The position numbers were made by a program, and so were the translations under genes. Positions 60,801 to 64,000 of a DNA stretch of 64,000 nt are shown piece by piece. Below the pieces are notes generated by a model, which did not search any database, was not told the origin of the DNA, and saw only the letters and a program-made list of their open reading frames with translations. Every line of letters begins with the position of its first letter. Positions within the stretch are counted from its first letter, which is position 1. Source of the stretch: Lates calcarifer (taxonomy: Eukaryota; Chordata; Actinopteri; Centropomidae); NCBI RefSeq assembly GCF_001640805.2, contig NC_066837.1, forward strand, positions 28,458,789 through 28,522,788. The letters are read 5' to 3'.

Positions 60801-63003
60801 AACGAAGAGATAAAATGTGTATTATAATGTGTATGATAGCGTTAACGGGTAAACAGTTTGTTGCTGTTAGACAGATGACATGAATGCTCAGTACTGTGCA
60901 GAGCAGTGGCCGATACTTGGATTACACAAGGGTATAAAGGATGGGGGTTTCCTTCAGCACCGCTTGGTTGTGTAACAGACACAACTGTTACGGTGATAGT
61001 TAGTGTTTATGACCATGGCTATTTATGTGTGATGCAGTCATCACTCAAACATGAGTGATTGAATGAGTGATTTCAGACACAGGCTCGGCTTAGGCCCGAG
61101 TTTACTGTGAAATGAACAAGTTAGAATGTAGCAGCTAGTGTTTGTCAGAAAATGTAGTATGACATTTTATCACAGGTCACAATTACTATGTTGGCCGGCA
61201 GTCGTGACCAAACTGCTGCAGATAAAATCATTATTTTACCATCACAACCTTTCAGACAAACAGAACAACAGTACAGGTGAATGACAGCAGCTGTGCTGTG
61301 AGATGGGCTATACTGACATTTCAAATGAGTGAAGACAGAGAAATTTAGGAGCAACAAAAGCTTGTATCGTATTCAAGTACAGCCACAAGCATCTGTTATA
61401 CATTTGAATGAGCTACTGGTTACAAGCTCGTACAGCTTGAAAGTGTGACAGAGCCCAGACTGAGCCGTGGCACAGCCAGAACACAGCCGGAACAGAGACA
61501 TGTTTTTCATAAGAGTGTTTAGCATGGTTTAGCCCAGGCACTTGAAGATTCAACAAGCGGTGCATTAAGGTGATCCTCTTATTTCCACCACTGCTACACA
61601 GAGCAAAGTGTTGATGTGAAACAGCTGGTCTATAGCTCTGGTTCTCTGTGGCTGCACCCTGGGGTGACAGCTTTTCATTTGGTACTCAGCAGCGTTCAAT
61701 GAGAGGATGAAAGGTACAACCACGGAGATGAAGCTGACATTTATTGGAAACATTAGTTACTGTGGGGGACCACAAACATGAAGCTGGTTTCGTGTGTGTG
61801 GGTTTATTCTATGTCGCGTTGTAGCAAGTAACATTCGTAAACCCAGTTGCTTCTGTTGTCTGTTCTACCTGGATGGATCAACAATGTCGGCCATCACTGA
61901 CTTTTCCTGAGAACCTTTTAAATTGGCCTAATTCTGGTAGTAAAACTAATGCAAATCATATGATATCTGGTATACATGAAGGAAGATGTAGTTGGTCTTC
62001 ACAGTCTATGTGAAAGGACCAGCAAAAACATTTCTGTGAACAACAGAAGATAAAAATGAGCTTCTCTCTCTCTGATCACACCACAATAAAGTCAGTCTTG
62101 CTTGATAAGTCTGGCTTCAGAAACCCTCATTTTTAATCTCCCATCAATTTCCTCTCCAGAGCCTGTCTCAGATCCTACAGTGAAGAGGCTTAGTGTGAGC
62201 ACTGAGAGCTGCACCTTGCTGTGTGCTGTGGACCAAGCTGCAGAAACTACACTGTTGTGGTACAAAGATGAGGAGAAACTGAACGAGAGCAGCTCTGCTC
62301 TCCCTCTTCCTCTCATTATACACAGGCAGGATTTCAACTCTTCATATAGATGTGTAGCTGCCAGCCCTGCTGAGAAGAAAACTCTTTCAGTCACTGTTAA
62401 GACATTGTGTGAACACAACCACACAAACAGCACAGATGACATCAGACACAAAAGACACCGTAAGACTAATTCTAGCAGCGATTTTTAAACAGTAATATCT
62501 TAAAGGCTGTTTGTTGCTACTGAGTGTTTTTGTTTTGTTTGTTTTAACAGATACAGTTGGAATTGTAATCTCCATCCTGTCTGTTGTGATTGTTACACTT
62601 GTTGCCTTTTTCATCAAGTGGAAGTGTCTTGACAAGAACAAAAGGATAACCAGACAAACACAAGGCAGGTATTTTCTTCAGCTGTTTATTAATCTCAATG
62701 TTTGATTCCATTTTTGATCCTGTTAAATGTACACACTGTCCAAGATTTTTTAAATAGTTCTGATGTTCAGCTAGTCATATTTAATCATACTGTGGTGTAC
62801 AAACTGTGTGAGAGATACAACATGTACAGTACATTGGTTCTTGTGTGAGTAATCTACTTTTAAGGAGGAATATTGGAAATGTTTCTTTTAAGGAGCGTTA
62901 ATAGTTGTGAGTGTTCTAGTTGTGGGAATGTGAGTGATTTTGCATCATCTGCATTTCCTCTATCATAATGTTTAATGTTCTCTGCAGCGTTACTGTGGAA
63001 TGA
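57810..63003 (+). CDS. CD2/SLAM-family receptor, right copy
   Basis: Exons 57810-57846, 59745-60023, 62160-62459, 62551-62668 and 62988-63003 join to 249 codons ending ...GSVTVE and TGA. Leader, Cys-less V-like domain, four-Cys C2 domain (C123/C127/C170/C189), stalk with NHT and NST sequons, membrane span and short basic tail are as in the left copy. The Cys-less first domain plus doubly bridged second domain is the known signature of the CD2/SLAM family. The tail has no tyrosine, so no ITSM signalling through SAP-type adaptors is expected from this isoform. It is transcribed away from the left copy. The ATGs are 3.07 kb apart, so one regulatory region may serve both. The last exon of 16 coding bases is supported only by phase and a good acceptor (TTCTCTGCAG). 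Confidence 0.86.
60494..60650 (+). repeat. SINE/LINE-like fish repeat in right arm
   Basis: Contains CATGGTGGTACAGTGGTCAG and TAGGATAATTGGTGACTC. Same family and same intron position as 52471-52622. The short open frame over it is not a gene. Confidence 0.8.
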
Positions 63004-63209
63004 AAGAGATGATTTTGAATGATCCCACTGAGAACACTGAGCAACAAAATGAGACAGATAGTCTTCATAGCAGCCATCATGTCATGTCAGACAGGATCTG
63101 TTTGTGTCATAAAAGCTGCTGCACTCAGCCCTACGGCCAGATGAGTGAATAGATGGTACTTTCCACATTTTGTGACTGTAAATGGAGATGAGAGATAAAT
63201 TGCTTTAAT

Positions 63210-64000
63210 ATGATTCCAATGGGTTGATGAAAGGCCATTGTAGACCTTAAGTAGAATTTGGTTTTCTTAGGTGCTTTCCATGTACAAAGCTGCTCAAAGC
63301 AAGACACACAACACAACAAGCCCTACAAATCAGATGACAAATTATATTTATTTTTGCAGACGTTCAACTTCCTTCTGTTTTCCTTTGAGCTACTGGGTAA
63401 TTTTACCACTGGACTTCTTTACCGAAACAAAACAGGGAAAATGTCACTCCACTCTCTTGGTGGTCAGGGGCTATATTTATCAAACTTTGAATTACATTTG
63501 AGAACTGTATGAAATAATACACTCACCAGGTGACCTACTCTTACCTACAGCAAAGTGTAACAGCAGCTCTCCAGTTATCACATGATTGATCACATATATG
63601 TTCAGAGGAGGAACAACAGAGACATACATTTGCATCTTTACTAAGTTCAAATACAACGTACAGATGAGGCTGATGTTTTTACAGGTATTTGGTCATAAAA
63701 TAGTTTGGACAAGGTGCATCATGGTGGTGCGGCGGTTAGCACTGTCATCTCACAGCAAGAAGGTTCTGGGTTCCTGGCTCACCAGGGGCTTTTCTGTGTA
63801 GAGTTTGCTTGTTCTCCCTGTGCCTGTGTGGTATTTTTTGGACACACACAGATAATTTCTTTCAGGCTGTGGAGTTAACGTTGTGTACGATCTTGTTTAG
63901 CATAGTCAGAACAGCGTTATGAGCAACCTCTGTTGAGTGTTTGAAAACCTTTTGTCATTATTCTATAGATTCTTTCTTATTTGTTCTTATTCTTTAAAAA
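63210..64000. other. right flank, no gene recognised
   Basis: Unique sequence beyond the outer edge of the right arm. It includes one more copy of the SINE/LINE-like repeat. The small ORFs have no recognisable domain. Confidence 0.5.
63702..63846 (+). repeat. SINE/LINE-like fish repeat, third copy
   Basis: GTGGTGCGGCGGTTAGCACT, CAGCAAGAAGGTTCTGGGTT and GTTTGCTTGTTCTCCCTGTG identify the same family as 60494-60650. It is a separate, more complete insertion outside the duplication. Confidence 0.75.

Larger units (their letters stand above)
57649..63209 (+). repeat. right arm of large inverted duplication
   Basis: Mirror of 49911-54895. It is about 580 bp longer because the block 58300-59672 in receptor intron 1 replaces an unrelated block (53439-54275) in the left arm. 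Elsewhere only scattered single-base differences and a ~28-bp insertion near 58251-58278 were noticed. Confidence 0.95.

Overview
The window is vertebrate nuclear DNA, almost certainly from a ray-finned (teleost, probably percomorph) fish. Evidence: genes are split by GT-AG introns with vertebrate domain architectures; the only non-coding RNA genes seen are isolated eukaryotic tRNAs with pol III T-tracts; and the repeats are typical of teleosts (Tc1-type transposase relics, hAT- and piggyBac-like non-autonomous elements, a CR1/Rex-type LINE tail, dinucleotide microsatellites). All gene models were spliced by eye, and in each case the exon phases add up to an uninterrupted frame.

Layout. (1) 1-9,150: a dead LINE tail, a small single-V-set transmembrane receptor gene (1609-2968, +), a tRNA-Lys(UUU) and a tRNA-Thr(UGU), both on the minus strand, and a ~1 kb inverted-repeat DNA element between them. 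(2) 9,153-30,369 (+): a complete deltex E3 ubiquitin ligase gene, best matched to dtx4. It has 11 coding exons and 752 codons, encoding two WWE domains, a Gly/Ser/Pro-rich linker, a RING and a deltex C-terminal domain. Introns 1 (11.5 kb) and 3 (6.4 kb) hold only repeats that I can recognise, including a TTAA-flanked piggyBac-like MITE. (3) 30.4-38.4 kb: dtx4 3' region and intergenic DNA with two Tc1 relics. (4) 38,402-44,313 (+): a compact gene for a stand-alone FIIND (ZU5-UPA) + CARD protein of 377 aa, CARD8-like. It has the His/Ser pair of the self-cleaving FIIND, but Leu instead of Phe at the expected scissile position. Its second intron contains two more Tc1 relics. (5) 44.3-49.9 kb: repeat-rich intergenic DNA. 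(6) 49,911-63,209: a large, nearly identical inverted duplication. Each arm carries a full copy of a CD2/SLAM-family receptor gene (249 aa). The two copies are divergently transcribed, head to head, around a ~2.75 kb spacer that itself contains a smaller inverted-repeat element and a ghost leader exon.

How the genes relate. dtx4 is a conserved housekeeping/developmental (Notch/ubiquitin) gene. The other loci look like innate or lymphoid immune genes of a fast-evolving kind: a V-set receptor, an inflammasome-type FIIND-CARD protein, and a pair of CD2/SLAM-type adhesion/co-receptors. No operon-like logic applies. The CD2/SLAM twins may share one bidirectional regulatory region in the spacer. 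The most notable signals are the palindromic receptor duplication and the FIIND-CARD gene with its altered cleavage site.
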